Shown: positions 1-9,201, counted from the stretch's first letter. The stretch is DNA of 64,000 nucleotides from Kamptonema sp. UHCC 0994 (GCF_029167235.1 NZ_JARFTR010000242.1:48925-112924); one strand, 5' to 3'. Made by a program: numbers and translations. Notes: a model not told the origin generated them from the letters alone.

Positions 1-376
1 TTGAACCAGGTTCATATTTATCTAAACCTGCTAGGCTGAAGATAGCTAGCTCGCCTTTATATTCGCCCCCATCCAACAGGTAGTCAATCCCAACCTTACC
101 TGTTGAGCCTACCGTAAAGATGCCTAACTCTGAAGTAGCTGAAAATTTAGTATAAAATTCTCGCACTATTACCTGTTCAAAGTGATAATCAAACAGCCGC
201 TTCTGCTCATCCGATTTCACCCAAAGATTACAGCACAATCTTGCCAAAGCATCGCAATCTGAAATACCAAACCCAGCCTGCAACGCCCTTAAAAGTAAAT
301 TATACTCATCCACCCCCAACGGCAAGCCAGCTTCCCGCAGCCGCATAAAAAGTTCAAGTAGCGGTAACTCATCCAT
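1..376 (-). CDS. VWA-like protein of a MoxR/VWA system (partial, C-terminal part outside the window)
   Basis: The reading frame starts with ATG at 376 on the minus strand, two bases after the stop of the MoxR gene, and is open to the window edge, so about 125 residues are visible. It begins MDELPLLELFMRLREAGLPL and continues with LWVKSDEQKRLFDYHFEQV. From memory, this N-terminal region is typical of cyanobacterial VWA proteins encoded next to MoxR ATPases. The VWA fold with its metal-binding MIDAS site would lie in the unseen part, so the assignment rests on the N-terminus and on gene order. In such pairs the VWA protein is thought to bind a metal and partner proteins while MoxR remodels the complex. 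The close spacing implies translational coupling with MoxR. Family call is moderately sure; function is inferred. Confidence 0.6.
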   Translation of the reverse strand, partial: MDELPLLELFMRLREAGLPLGVDEYNLLLRALQAGFGISDCDALARLCCNLWVKSDEQKRLFDYHFEQVIVREFYTKFSATSELGIFTVGSTGKVGIDYLLDGGEYKGELAIFSLAGLDKYEPGS

Positions 377-378
377 CT

Positions 379-1281
379 TCACTTTAACCGCCCCAAATAA
401 CGCAAATGGTCATTCCAACTTTTCAACAATACCCCAGGATAAGGAAGTTCTCCCTTGAGTTTTTCCAATGCCTGTTCCGTACCATAACGATACAGCATCC
501 GAAACCAATCAATTAACTCACTCGTACTCACCTTTTTTTCCGCTTCCCCTTCCTTTTCACTCATCAGTTTTCGTAACTCCCAAAAACGACTCACAGCCGC
601 ATCTATTAACCTTTCCGGCGAATCAGGAAAATGCGCTTGCACAATTTCAATTAAACGTCGCTTATCGGGAAACTTAATATAGTGAAAAATACAGCGACGC
701 AAAAAAGCTTCTGGCAAATCCTTCTCATCATTACTGGTAATAAAAACAATCGGTGCTGCCTTAGCTTCAAACTTCTCCCCCGTTTCCTCCACCTCAAACT
801 CAAGTTCATCCAATTCTGCTAACAAATCATTAGGAAAATCAATATCCGCCTTATCAATTTCATCAATCAACACCACAGTCCGCTGTTCGCTTTGAAAAGC
901 TTTTCCCAATTGCCCCCAGCGGATATACTTATTTTCATTCTCCTCAACAATACAACCCACACCCGCCAATTGAGCATCCCGCAAACGCCTCACTGCATCA
1001 TAACTATACAATCCATCTTTAGCCCGACTCGTAGACTTAATCCGCCAAGCTTCATAAGGTAATCCCAATTCATCTGCCACAGCTTTCGCTAATCTCGTTT
1101 TCCCACACCCAGGTTCCCCCTTCAACAGCAGTGGACGTTCCAAATAAATCGCCTGATTCACGGCTTCTACTAATTCTAAACTGGGTAAATATGGCGGTTG
1201 TCGCTCAAACTTTGATTTGACCTCCTGAGCCACCTTATTTCCAGAATATTCTAGTTGTTCGTTTTTTAAGTTCTCAACCAT
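379..1281 (-). CDS. MoxR-type AAA+ ATPase
   Basis: This 300-residue protein has a Walker A motif GEPGCGKT at residues 55-62, a Walker B LIDEID at about 138-143 and a sensor-1 strand IVFITSND, in the order expected of a MoxR-family AAA+ ATPase. MoxR proteins act as chaperone-like remodellers that work with VWA-domain proteins. Its start overlaps the end of the upstream CHAT-iSTAND gene by 16 bases, and a VWA-like gene follows two bases after its stop. The three genes therefore form one compact operon read on the minus strand. This arrangement matches the vWA-MoxR-VMAP conflict systems described in multicellular bacteria (Kaur, Burroughs, Iyer and Aravind). Nothing in the motifs looks damaged. 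The ATPase assignment is firm; the conflict role is by context. Confidence 0.88.
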   Translation of the reverse strand: MVENLKNEQLEYSGNKVAQEVKSKFERQPPYLPSLELVEAVNQAIYLERPLLLKGEPGCGKTRLAKAVADELGLPYEAWRIKSTSRAKDGLYSYDAVRRLRDAQLAGVGCIVEENENKYIRWGQLGKAFQSEQRTVVLIDEIDKADIDFPNDLLAELDELEFEVEETGEKFEAKAAPIVFITSNDEKDLPEAFLRRCIFHYIKFPDKRRLIEIVQAHFPDSPERLIDAAVSRFWELRKLMSEKEGEAEKKVSTSELIDWFRMLYRYGTEQALEKLKGELPYPGVLLKSWNDHLRYLGRLK

Positions 1282-2699
1282 GATTGGATTAAACTCCAGT
1301 TACAACTGCATAATAAACAAATCTTTTTCATCATAAACTCTGGCAGGTCATTTCGATTACTACCTAGAATAAATTGGGTATCTTGCCGAAGCAGATTGAT
1401 AGCCTCTGGCATTAAAATCTTAGCTAGTTTATTGAACCATTCAGTTAATACAGGTTGAGAAAAATCATTCTGTATTTGGAGTAGAACGGGCATATCAGGC
1501 ATCCAATTTTTCTGAAAGTCACTGGCAAAATTACGCTTCAGATTCAAGTTACCTCGACCGTCTACTAAAAACATCAACAATCTATAATTATAGCTTCTGT
1601 TTCTATATAAATTAGCTAAAGTATTACTCCAAAAATTTATCAGATTGTTCAAATCATCTTCTGGTAAATTATGAGCATTCTTAAAAATAAGAATCACATT
1701 TCGGGAATTTAAACATTCCACTATGGCTTGAGCAACACTTTCAGGAGAATAGGGTTTGATAGCACCAACCTCTAAACCAATATCGTCCAAAATCGAGCGT
1801 AAATCATTAGCTTTGCTAGTTCGAGCTAAATCAATAGGAATTTCCAGGCTAGTTTTATGACGTGGTGCATATTCTATCAATCGATGCTCAATAGACGTTT
1901 TTAGAGCATATTCCAATTCAGAAACAGTTAGTTTTTCATTCGGTTTCAAGTAAATGCACCCGTTTTTCCCATTAGCTTGGCTACTACTGTGTCCTGCAAA
2001 AAATAAAATATCCCATCCTTGTTCATCCCATAAATGCTCATTAAGTTCTTGCTTTGAAGGTTGGGGAAGAAACACAGAATCAATTTCACCACAACATAAA
2101 TTTTCTATAACTTGCTTGTCTGGTTTGGTATTAATGTGAGTTGAATCTCCAAAAACCGCTAAAATTCTTATCTTCTCTTTGACTTTCCCTGCTTGAACAA
2201 TTCGCTCGAAGTTTGGCGCACTCAAAGCAACTTCAACTCGTTGAGAATAATCCTCCAACAAATCCCAGAGATGCCAAGGTAATCGCCGCAACAAGCTATC
2301 TTGCGTTTGGAGAATGAGTAGCAGTTCATCAGATTCAACTAATCTATCTAGGCTTTTGAGTAATCTTTCCCTAATTTTGCAAAATTCGCTTGAGTTTAAC
2401 CATTTATTCAAATTCTCTTTCAGAATTGCAGCAGCTTGCTTAATTTCAGCGTCGGAATAGTTGTTTTCTTTTGCTTCTTGCTTTTTTTGAATGCGACGAA
2501 CTGCTTTAAAAGCCAGATAAGCTGACTGCCAATTATTGTAGAACTGTGGCAGAGTAGGAGATGGTGGTAACTGCCCTAGAATCTTAGCGTCGGGGCGATC
2601 GCCTCCCAACCAAGCCTCCAAGGTGACGGGAAACCCTGTCTCAAAACACCCCTTCCCTATTTCCAGAATAACGGACTTCCCCATTACTGCTTTCGGCAC
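1266..2699 (-). CDS. CHAT-like (cysteine-less) plus iSTAND-like effector-type protein
   Basis: Residues 1-275 match the N-terminal half of cyanobacterial CHAT (caspase-like) proteins: the PWHLWD segment near 141-146, the block WDILFFAGHS with the expected catalytic His at 237, and LTVSELEYALKTSIE. At about residue 275, where a normal CHAT continues into the strand carrying the catalytic Cys (typically NSCDG), the sequence switches to unrelated sequence, so the Cys half is missing. Residues about 330-385 (VILIFKNAHNLPEDDLNNLI, then LLMFLVDGRG) resemble the inactive STAND (iSTAND) domain found in VMAP-type proteins. The gene heads the MoxR/VWA operon. It may be a regulatory, non-proteolytic CHAT, or an old fusion by deletion. 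The frame is intact over 477 codons. The CHAT half is confident, iSTAND fairly so. Confidence 0.72.
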   Translation of the reverse strand: MPKAVMGKSVILEIGKGCFETGFPVTLEAWLGGDRPDAKILGQLPPSPTLPQFYNNWQSAYLAFKAVRRIQKKQEAKENNYSDAEIKQAAAILKENLNKWLNSSEFCKIRERLLKSLDRLVESDELLLILQTQDSLLRRLPWHLWDLLEDYSQRVEVALSAPNFERIVQAGKVKEKIRILAVFGDSTHINTKPDKQVIENLCCGEIDSVFLPQPSKQELNEHLWDEQGWDILFFAGHSSSQANGKNGCIYLKPNEKLTVSELEYALKTSIEHRLIEYAPRHKTSLEIPIDLARTSKANDLRSILDDIGLEVGAIKPYSPESVAQAIVECLNSRNVILIFKNAHNLPEDDLNNLINFWSNTLANLYRNRSYNYRLLMFLVDGRGNLNLKRNFASDFQKNWMPDMPVLLQIQNDFSQPVLTEWFNKLAKILMPEAINLLRQDTQFILGSNRNDLPEFMMKKICLLCSCNWSLIQSWLRT

Positions 2700-2908
2700 T
2701 GGTTTCTATTTTGACATCATACACTCAAGCCGCCCCTAACAGGATTACTGTTGAGCGCTCTTTCTATAACTTTACACTCGGCCTCCTGCTTAAGTATGCC
2801 CACATACTTGAATTGATGAATACTTTTCCCAGTCGAGTGCTTCCTTTTTCTATTAAGACTTCACTAGTTGCCTAAACTTTTACTCTCCCCGAAGTGACAA
2901 AAGAGGGA

Positions 2909-3740
2909 TTACGCAGTTGGTGGGAGAGACAGCCAAGGAGCCGCTAAGTAGGAGCGTACCGCCTCACGAACAATACTGACTTTGGACTCATACCAACTGA
3001 TGCCAGTATTAAACCAGTAGATATCCAGGCGCAGAAACGCTCGAATCGCTTGCGCCAATGTGATTGCGCCCTCGCACGAGCCGAACGTACTTGGGCTTTC
3101 TCCACTCCACAGCACTGCTCTAGACCGGGCGTGGTATTCCTCAATCGACCACTCAAAATCCGCCCACTGCTGGCGTTGTAAGAAACTCATCTTTAAATCA
3201 TTGGTCGCCCAGTAGTCAATGTCACCGTCTGTGGCAACTATCTTGAATACTCGGATGAACCCATAGCTAATGAGCTGAACTACTGTTCCAGTGGCAGCGA
3301 TCGCAACGTCACAGATCCGTCGGTTTCCTGTCTGATCGGCATTCACTAACCGATTACGTTTCAGTCGAGTCAGCCAGATCCAGCTATAGCTGGCAATCAA
3401 CTTCAAATTGGTTAATACTCTGAACCAACTATCAAAGGCTACGCACCTGGGCTTGAAACCTCTCTCATGAACCCTTGTTAGCATGGCTCGAAAGTGGTCA
3501 TTTTTGGTCGCCCCGTCTACCTCCTTCTCATAAAGTCGATAATCACAGGGGATGTGTTTATCCCCATCCGACCACAGTAGGCTCGTCAGATTGATGCCTT
3601 GAACAACGCGATACAAGCCTACCAGACCATTGCCGAGTGACTAACTCCATCTGTTTGGCATACCACTTGTCGAGCATCGTATCATCAATCACCAGAAGCC
3701 CTTGCTCTAACTCAACTCCGTGTCTTTCGCCTCGTGCCAA
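2909..3740 (-). pseudogene. IS701-like transposase remnant with several frameshifts
   Basis: Two overlapping minus-strand frames together spell an IS701-type DDE transposase. The upstream frame (3558-3740) has LLVIDDTMLDKWYAKQMELV. The downstream frame (2909-3616) carries VVQGINLTSLLWSDG, TKNDHFRAMLTRVHERGFKP and SWIWLTRLKRNRLVN. The frame is broken at about 3612. Within 3070-3150 the conserved QCCGVEKAQVRSARA block lies in a third frame (2944-3156), after which the sequence returns to the second frame (IRAFLRLD). The N-terminal part expected upstream of IDDT is not readable. With at least three shifts and no start, the gene is dead. No clear terminal inverted repeats were found, so the element's limits are unknown. 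The family assignment is from memory of conserved blocks. Confidence 0.8.
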
Positions 3741-3938
3741 AGCTCATTAGGCTCTGGTTCAAACTGTCACACAAACGTGGCGCTCGCTTCCCTGAGTTCT
3801 CAAGTTAACCAATCATGCTGGTTCAAGGTTATGTAATGCCGCGTAAAAACTCATATCGCTACGGTCTAAAACTTAGAGGCGCAAGGCTCACGCGCTCTCT
3901 CTGAAATCAAGTACAACCGTTATTTTAAAAGCAGCCTT

Positions 3939-4385
3939 AACAGTCTTTTCGATTAGTTCTGCTTGCTCAATTGTGAAAGTACAGCTTGCTATAAATGCTA
4001 CCACTTTTGAGCCTCTGCTACAATTGCTTTAATTTGGGAGTGTAGAGCTTGCTGTTAAATTATTAAATTGATATTAAGTGTACCGGAACGGTAAAAAACC
4101 TCAAAATTAACTTTTTAGGACTGAGTTTCCATGATTTTTTTTGCATAAATTTGCATAAATTTGAGTTTTTGTGAGTTTTTTTGAGTAAAACTATGCAAGC
4201 TCAGCTTGAATTATTACCTGAAGTCGAGGCAGTATTTGCAACTAAAAACTCAAAATAATGCAAATTTATGCAAATTTATGCAAGCTGGGAAACTAAGGAA
4301 AAAAGCAGAGATGAGCGATAGCAAGCAATGTTTTTGTGATCACAAACCTGACTTTTACGTGCAGAAATAAAAATAATGCAGGCTG
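3939..4385. repeat. Long direct repeat, copy A (AT-rich, hairpin-forming)
   Basis: This non-coding stretch is homologous to 11720-12220. Shared landmarks in the same order are a unit like AACAGTCTTTTCGATTAG, a segment around GTACCGGAACGGTAAAAAAC, an AT-rich inverted repeat, and a final block AGCAAGCAATGTTTTTGTG. The inverted repeat pairs GCATAAATTTGCATAAATTT (about 4143-4162) with AATGCAAATTTATGCAAATT (about 4256-4275), so the region could fold into a long cruciform or transcribed hairpin. The copy carries one unit of the 32-base motif that is tandemly triplicated in copy B. The two copies bracket the oxidoreductase, the IS and the group II intron. It could be an old mobile element, a replication or partition site, or the scar of a duplication. 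No protein is encoded. Confidence 0.75.
4333..4346. promoter_or_regulatory. Perfect 14-base palindrome TTTGTGATCACAAA (copy A)
   Basis: The palindrome TTTGTGATCACAAA is perfectly conserved at 12173-12186 in the second copy of the long repeat, although the surrounding sequence has diverged. Conservation of both arms suggests a bound protein. The half-site TGTGA is like a CRP half-site, but the spacing between halves is zero, unlike the usual six-base spacer, so a CRP-type site is not claimed. It lies about 280 bases upstream of the oxidoreductase start and could influence it. Confidence 0.4.
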
Positions 4386-4624
4386 TAAAACAACTGCATC
4401 AATCGGTACTGACTCCCATGCAATACGATCGCGCTTGTCTTTGTATTGGACATCTGGGTTAGGTTTTTCCGCTTTGAGTGAGACGAATCTGGAGAGAGGC
4501 AATACCCAGGATACGCTTCTGAATGAGAGTTGAGGTCGCGATCGCTAAAATCTACCCAATGAGCAATTCTCCCACACCGTAAACTACGCTACGTTGCACA
4601 GGTAAAGTACATTGCCTTCGTAAC

Positions 4625-6913
4625 ATGAATACCAATCCTCAACCCAAACCACCTTTTTCTCAAACGAATCAGGATACACCGGAAATTGGGGGAGGGTTGC
4701 CCGTCATTGAATACTGGGCAGAGCATACGCTATCGCCAGAAGGTCCAAAGCTGTGGAAAACGTTATTGCACCATAGTGCTTGCCTCTCCTGTTCCTGGGG
4801 CACTGGCGGACAAAAGGGAGGGTTTACGAACGAAGAAGGCGAAAAACTGCAACGCTGCATGAAAAGCGTTGAGGCAATTTCAGCCGAGATTAAACCGGCC
4901 ATTCGAGAAGAATTCTTCGATACTCACTCGCTCGCCCAATTACAACGGTTAACTTCTATGGAAGCTGATCGCCTGGGAAGGTGGAGTTTTCCAGTGATTC
5001 ATCGAGCTCGCAGCGATCGCTACGAGCGGATTTCCTGGGAGGAGATCTATACCATTGCCACGGCTGCGTTCCAAAAACCACCACAACGAGTCGCCTCTTA
5101 TAGTTCCGGGCGTGGCTCCAACGAAGCGGCGTTTCTACTGCAACTGATGTTGCGAACCTTGGGATCAAATAACTTGGCGGATTGTTCGGATCTATGCCAT
5201 GCACCTTCCACCACGGCACTGAAGGAGATGTTTGGTACTAATACCTCGATCGTCAGTTTGGAGAGCCTGAAGCAGGCAGATTGTGTTGTATTAGCGGGAG
5301 CCAATTCCTCCTATAACCATCCTCGTTTGATGAATGAGTTGATTAAACTGCGCGATCGCGGCGGCAGGGTGATTGTAATTAATCCCGTGATGGAAATCGG
5401 CTTGGTCAAATTTGGCTCTCCCGCCTTCCCCATTAAATCTCTGATTCCCGGTTCAGACATTGCTTCGCTCTATCTTCAGCCGATTCCTGGTAGTGATGTG
5501 GCATTGTTTGTCGGCATTCAGAAAGCACTGATGGAACAGGGGTATGTGGATCGGGCTTTTCTGCAAGCGCACACTGAAGGCTGGCAAGCTGTATTGGAAC
5601 AAGCGCGATCGCTCGACTGGAACACCCTCACTACAACTTGCGGTGTTTCCCAATCCGAAATTGAAACCGCTGCCCAGATCATCGGCACATCTAAAGGAGT
5701 CGTCTTTGGATGGGCGATGGGCATTACGCAACATACCAATGGGGTTGATAACGTTTACAGCATTGCCAATACCGCCCTAATCAGTGGACAGATCGCTAAA
5801 ATGGGAGCCGGAGTGATGCCAGTGCGGGGACATTCCAACGTGCAGGGTTTTGGCTCGATGGGTGTGACGGTAAAGCTCAAAGAAGAGATTAAGCAAGCAT
5901 TAGAGCAGTTGTTGGGGCGATCGCTTAACTTGCCGAAAGGCTACCACACCCGCGATCTGATCGAAGCAGCAGTTGCCGGGAAAGTGGATAGTTTGCTCTG
6001 TGTGGGCGGCAATCTCTATGGTGCCAATCCCGATTCGGCACAGGCGAAACGAGCGTTGGGCAATATTGACACCATTATCTATCTCGCGACCAAACCCAAC
6101 ATTGGACACTTTAATGGACTGGCAAAAACCAATACGATCGTCATTCCCGTCCTCAATCGATTTGAAAACCCACACAAAACGACGGTGGAATCGGGTAACA
6201 ACTTTGTGCGGCTCAATGATGAAGGCACAACCCACTTGAAAGATGCCGATTTGATTTCAGAAGTTGAATTCCTCACAGAATTGGCATATCGGTTGCTAGG
6301 TGAGTATCCCGTCGAGTGGCGCAAACTACAGGATACTCGTTACGTGCGGCAGTTGATTGCCAGAACTATTCCCGGTTACGAAAAGATTGGGGCGATCGAT
6401 GATACGAAAGAAGAGTTTACTATCTCTGGACGCATTGTCACCGAACCTCACTTCAAAACGCGATCGGGCAAGGCGAAAATGTTTACGACTCCGTTGCCAA
6501 CACTGACTTTACCAGACGTTAGCGAGTTTGGTATGGAAGAACCTGCCAATAGTCTTGTTCTGGCATTGATGACCGGACGCAGCTATTCTCAGCATAATAC
6601 GGTGGTTTACAAAATTGGTGACAAGTATCGAGGGATGCCGCACCGTCACTGCATTTTAATGAATCGCTTGGATGCAGAGAAAATTGGGTTAGCAGAACAC
6701 GATCGCGTTACTGTACAGGGTGATGCTGACAAACTCGACAATATCGAAGTGATTTACGGTGCTGTGCGGTCAGGTGCAGCGTTGATGTTCTATCCCGAAG
6801 TGAATGTCATTTTTAAGGCAAAAACAGAAACACGCTCTGGTACGCCTGCTTACAAACGGGTGCCTGTGCTGGTTTATAACAAGGAGCGATCGCCCAAAAT
6901 AGCCCAATTGTGA
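4625..6913 (+). CDS. YdeP/FdhF-like molybdopterin oxidoreductase (formate dehydrogenase alpha-like family)
   Basis: The 762-residue protein aligns by eye over its length with E. coli YdeP. Shared blocks include CSWGTGGQKGGF (Cys 53 and 56 nearby), SGRGSNEAAFL (161-171), SNNLADCSDLCHAP, GMGITQH-like AMGITQHTNG, PVRGHSNVQG and the C-terminal dinucleotide-binding region with TGRSYSQHNTVVYKIGD and RGMPHRHC. Cys191 in DLCHAPS sits where selenocysteine or cysteine ligates molybdenum in formate dehydrogenases. It lacks the N-terminal four-cysteine iron-sulphur motif of FdhF. YdeP-type proteins bind bis-MGD and are linked to acid resistance in E. coli; the physiological substrate is unknown. No fdhD or other partner gene is nearby. 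The gene stands alone between two long repeats on an otherwise plasmid-like replicon, so it looks like accessory cargo. Start ATG at 4625 is the first in frame. Confidence 0.85.
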   Translation: MNTNPQPKPPFSQTNQDTPEIGGGLPVIEYWAEHTLSPEGPKLWKTLLHHSACLSCSWGTGGQKGGFTNEEGEKLQRCMKSVEAISAEIKPAIREEFFDTHSLAQLQRLTSMEADRLGRWSFPVIHRARSDRYERISWEEIYTIATAAFQKPPQRVASYSSGRGSNEAAFLLQLMLRTLGSNNLADCSDLCHAPSTTALKEMFGTNTSIVSLESLKQADCVVLAGANSSYNHPRLMNELIKLRDRGGRVIVINPVMEIGLVKFGSPAFPIKSLIPGSDIASLYLQPIPGSDVALFVGIQKALMEQGYVDRAFLQAHTEGWQAVLEQARSLDWNTLTTTCGVSQSEIETAAQIIGTSKGVVFGWAMGITQHTNGVDNVYSIANTALISGQIAKMGAGVMPVRGHSNVQGFGSMGVTVKLKEEIKQALEQLLGRSLNLPKGYHTRDLIEAAVAGKVDSLLCVGGNLYGANPDSAQAKRALGNIDTIIYLATKPNIGHFNGLAKTNTIVIPVLNRFENPHKTTVESGNNFVRLNDEGTTHLKDADLISEVEFLTELAYRLLGEYPVEWRKLQDTRYVRQLIARTIPGYEKIGAIDDTKEEFTISGRIVTEPHFKTRSGKAKMFTTPLPTLTLPDVSEFGMEEPANSLVLALMTGRSYSQHNTVVYKIGDKYRGMPHRHCILMNRLDAEKIGLAEHDRVTVQGDADKLDNIEVIYGAVRSGAALMFYPEVNVIFKAKTETRSGTPAYKRVPVLVYNKERSPKIAQL

Positions 6914-7202
6914 AATTAAAGTCGTCTATTCTTCACTTGCATAAAAAGGAGGGATGGACGGTAGCAAGCGTTGCGGCTAAATTTCTCAAGTGCGCGCAAG
7001 CAATCGCTGTACTCGCTACATGGCAATTACCTTCAACTCAGCCTTACGGGAAATTAAAGTCACCACATCTGGTTTATTCGCTATTCGCAAATTATGTCTG
7101 TTCAGAAAGAGAGGGTATAGTCAGAGGCCAAGCGATCGCACCTCTGTACCATGAGCGTCCCTTAAGCTGCCAAGAACGATCCAGAACTCTACGCCTTACT
7201 TA
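6914..7202. other. Non-coding stretch with a fragment of the long repeat
   Basis: A 97-codon frame overlaps the oxidoreductase stop here but has no recognisable motif and unusual composition, so it is not called. Positions about 6937-6972 (TTGCATAAAAAGGAGGGA, then GGTAGCAAGCG) resemble the end of the long direct repeat at 4290-4330 and 12110-12170, as a short degenerate third copy. The last 37 bases belong to a gene fragment interrupted by the IS that follows. Confidence 0.4.
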
Positions 7203-8887
7203 GGGCTTACTGAATAAGTTAGTAAAAATCGCGTAGGCGTAGCCAGCCGTAGGCATCGCAACTAATGGGTGATTCAATCTCGGCGAAACATAACTTTTTG
7301 TTGACTATAACTTGCCCCGTGATAGCTTTTAATAATCATTGAACCATAAATAGGTGTGATTTTCGGTTTGTGACATAAAAACACACACAAAACCCGTCTT
7401 AACCAGGTAGAAAGGTTCATTACTAAAAAAGTAATAGAAATAGCTGTTTGTGAAGTATTATCAAGTTTTGTCATCACTCGATTCAAGCTAAATCTTCTTT
7501 TTCCTTGTCCAAATTTGCCCTCAATTGCATTTCTAATTCTTTCATCTTCTAAGGCTTGTTTCTTGGTTTCCTTACTAACATTTGCTGGTGGCCTTCCTAA
7601 CGGAGGCCCACTGATTCTAATTCCTCTTTCTTTACACCAGGCTCGATTTTCCCTGGTTCGATAAATGCGATCTGCATGGACTGATTCTGGGTAATATCCT
7701 GTGTAATTTTTAAAGGCTTCTATTTGTGCTTTTAAGTCTCCTGATTCATTAAAGTTATCCCAACTTATCCGGTCTAAAAATACATATCCTTCAATGCAAC
7801 TCGCTGACAGTTTAGCTCCAAACTCGACGGGTTTTCCTGCTTTTCCTCTCACAATAGGACGGATGTGCGGTTGACTTAAACTTACTATTCTGTCCTCTAT
7901 ACTCTGTTTTTTGTTTTCAAATAACCAGAGTTGTTGGCGATAGACTTCTGTGAGAACTAGCAAAGTTTTATACTGCTTTTGGCTCAGACTTTGTAGGGTC
8001 GCACCTAATTCGATTAGCTGTTCAATATGAGCGAGGTTTCTTTTGATATATTGCAGTTGTTTTTTAAGGGCTTGGATTTTTTTGTTTCGTAATGGTCGTC
8101 GTTGTTTGGCTACTGTTAAGTAGTCTTTTCTGGCTATTTTTCGGCTTTGTTCTGGGTTTCTTATTAATTTTTACTTTGAGGGATTTATAGAGGATATCGA
8201 TGATTTTTTCGGTATGAACTCTGGCTCGGTTTAATAGTCCTAAGTCGGTGGGATAGCTAATATCTGCTGGGCACAGGTTGCATCTATGATTAATTTTCCT
8301 TGATTGGTTGATTCATTTTTTGCGTCCGAATCCTTTTTTTTTCGGGCGGTTTTGGGGTAGTTTCGCGCATTTTATTGACCATTCTTTCATTGACTTTCTT
8401 GATTAGATTCGCACTAATTCTTTGCCGAAAGTGGACTAATAGTGATGGGTCAAATGGGGCTTCATTACGCTCTGGTTGATTGGCCGATAAAGTATTGCAG
8501 GTATGGGTTTTCGCGGATCTGTTCTACTGTTTCTATATCGCTTATTCCCAGTTTTTCTTTGATGATTAATGCCCCTAATGCCATCCTAAATGATTTGGCT
8601 GGTGCTCCCATTTCGGTCGGGAAATTTTCAGCATATTCTGATTCAAATTCTGACGCCTGGGATTAGTTGGGCCATTTTCACCCAACGGTTATCTTGTGAT
8701 AACCTTCCTTCAAAGGGGAGTTCAAAGTCGGATGGGGGGCTTGGGGCAAGCTCAGCTTTTCTATACACGCTCGCAGGTGGTGATGCACGGGTTTTGAGTC
8801 ATTATACCTGTTTTTCTTGCACCCTTAGTACTTTTTTGGTCGGAAAATCCATACACTGTTTACTTTTCTCACTGATTCAGCAAGCCC
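7203..8887 (-). mobile_element. IS5-type insertion sequence with terminal inverted repeats and 6-bp target duplication
   Basis: The left end reads GGGCTTACTGAATAAG from 7203, and the reverse complement of the right end reads GGGCTTGCTGAATCAG from 8887, so the ends are inverted repeats. Each end is flanked by TACTTA (7197-7202 and 8888-8893), a direct six-base target duplication. The element is 1685 bases and carries one decayed transposase gene on the minus strand. Deleting the element and one duplication restores a reading frame across the junction. The transposase reading frame is broken, so this copy cannot move on its own. Confidence 0.85.
7274..8745 (-). pseudogene. IS5/IS1182-like DDE transposase, multiply frameshifted
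   Basis: The intact C-terminal part (7274-7963, 229 codons) has SVHADRIYRTRENRAWCKER, ISGPPLGRPP and AIEGKFGQGKRRFSLNRVMT, typical of this transposase group, including the acidic catalytic region around EGKFG. Upstream sequence on the same strand continues the protein in several frames: FELPFEGRLSQDNRWVKMAQ near 8720-8660, then GAPAKSFRMALGALIIKEKL, then DPSLLVHFRQRISANLIKKV near 8440-8380. Stops and shifts separate these blocks (for example near 8640, 8490, 8300 and 8160). A functional protein of roughly 480 residues is therefore lost. The family name is from memory of the conserved blocks. Confidence 0.8.
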
Positions 8888-8975
8888 TACTTAGCTTGAT
8901 TGACGCACTGAGAGTAGGTCGAGTGCGGGAGCAACCTTTGGCAGAAGGCGAACTTAAAAACAGGCTCCTCACTGT

Positions 8976-9101
8976 ATGAACCCGCAGATATCTATGCTGG
9001 AAACAGTCGTACCCAATGTAATAGAACACCAACAGGCTTGGTGGATGGCTGCAAGAGCAACTGGAGCGCACAAGCCAACTGAACTACAACTCTTGCTATA
9101 A
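8976..9101 (+). CDS. Small frame of unknown status downstream of the interrupted gene
   Basis: A 41-codon frame (MNPQISMLETVVPNVIEHQQ onwards) starts within the stop of the split gene fragment as an ATGA overlap, which would suit translational coupling before the IS inserted. It ends LQLLL at 9101. It has no known domain and is very short. It may be a remnant of the same lost operon rather than a working gene. Confidence 0.22.
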   Translation: MNPQISMLETVVPNVIEHQQAWWMAARATGAHKPTELQLLL

Positions 9102-9201
9102 AATGGCTACCGCCCTTGTTCCGAAGATTGATACGAATAGCTGCATAGCGAATAACTGGGTTAGAGTCGATTAAGGAGTTACCCCCTTAACCTCTCCTTC
9201 A

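Larger units (their letters stand above)
7166..8979 (+). pseudogene. Gene fragment split by the IS element
   Basis: If the IS (7203-8887) and one copy of the six-base target duplication TACTTA are removed, 7166-7202 joins 8894-8979 in one open frame of 40 codons. It reads AAKNDPELYALLSLIDALRV and then GRVREQPLAEGELKNRLLTV. An in-frame TAA at 7163-7165 lies just before, so it was already a remnant or C-terminal piece when the IS landed. The segment looks like an alpha-helical C-terminus of a cyanobacterial protein, but I do not recognise the family. The restored frame is independent support for the IS boundaries. Confidence 0.5.

Noticed and set aside
4333..4346. CRP-type binding site
   Set aside because: Half-sites match TGTGA/TCACA, but there is no spacer between them, unlike known CRP sites.
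6910..7203. 97-codon plus-strand frame after the oxidoreductase
   Set aside because: It overlaps the oxidoreductase stop, has no recognisable motif, contains a fragment of the long repeat and runs into the IS target duplication. Composition does not look protein-like.
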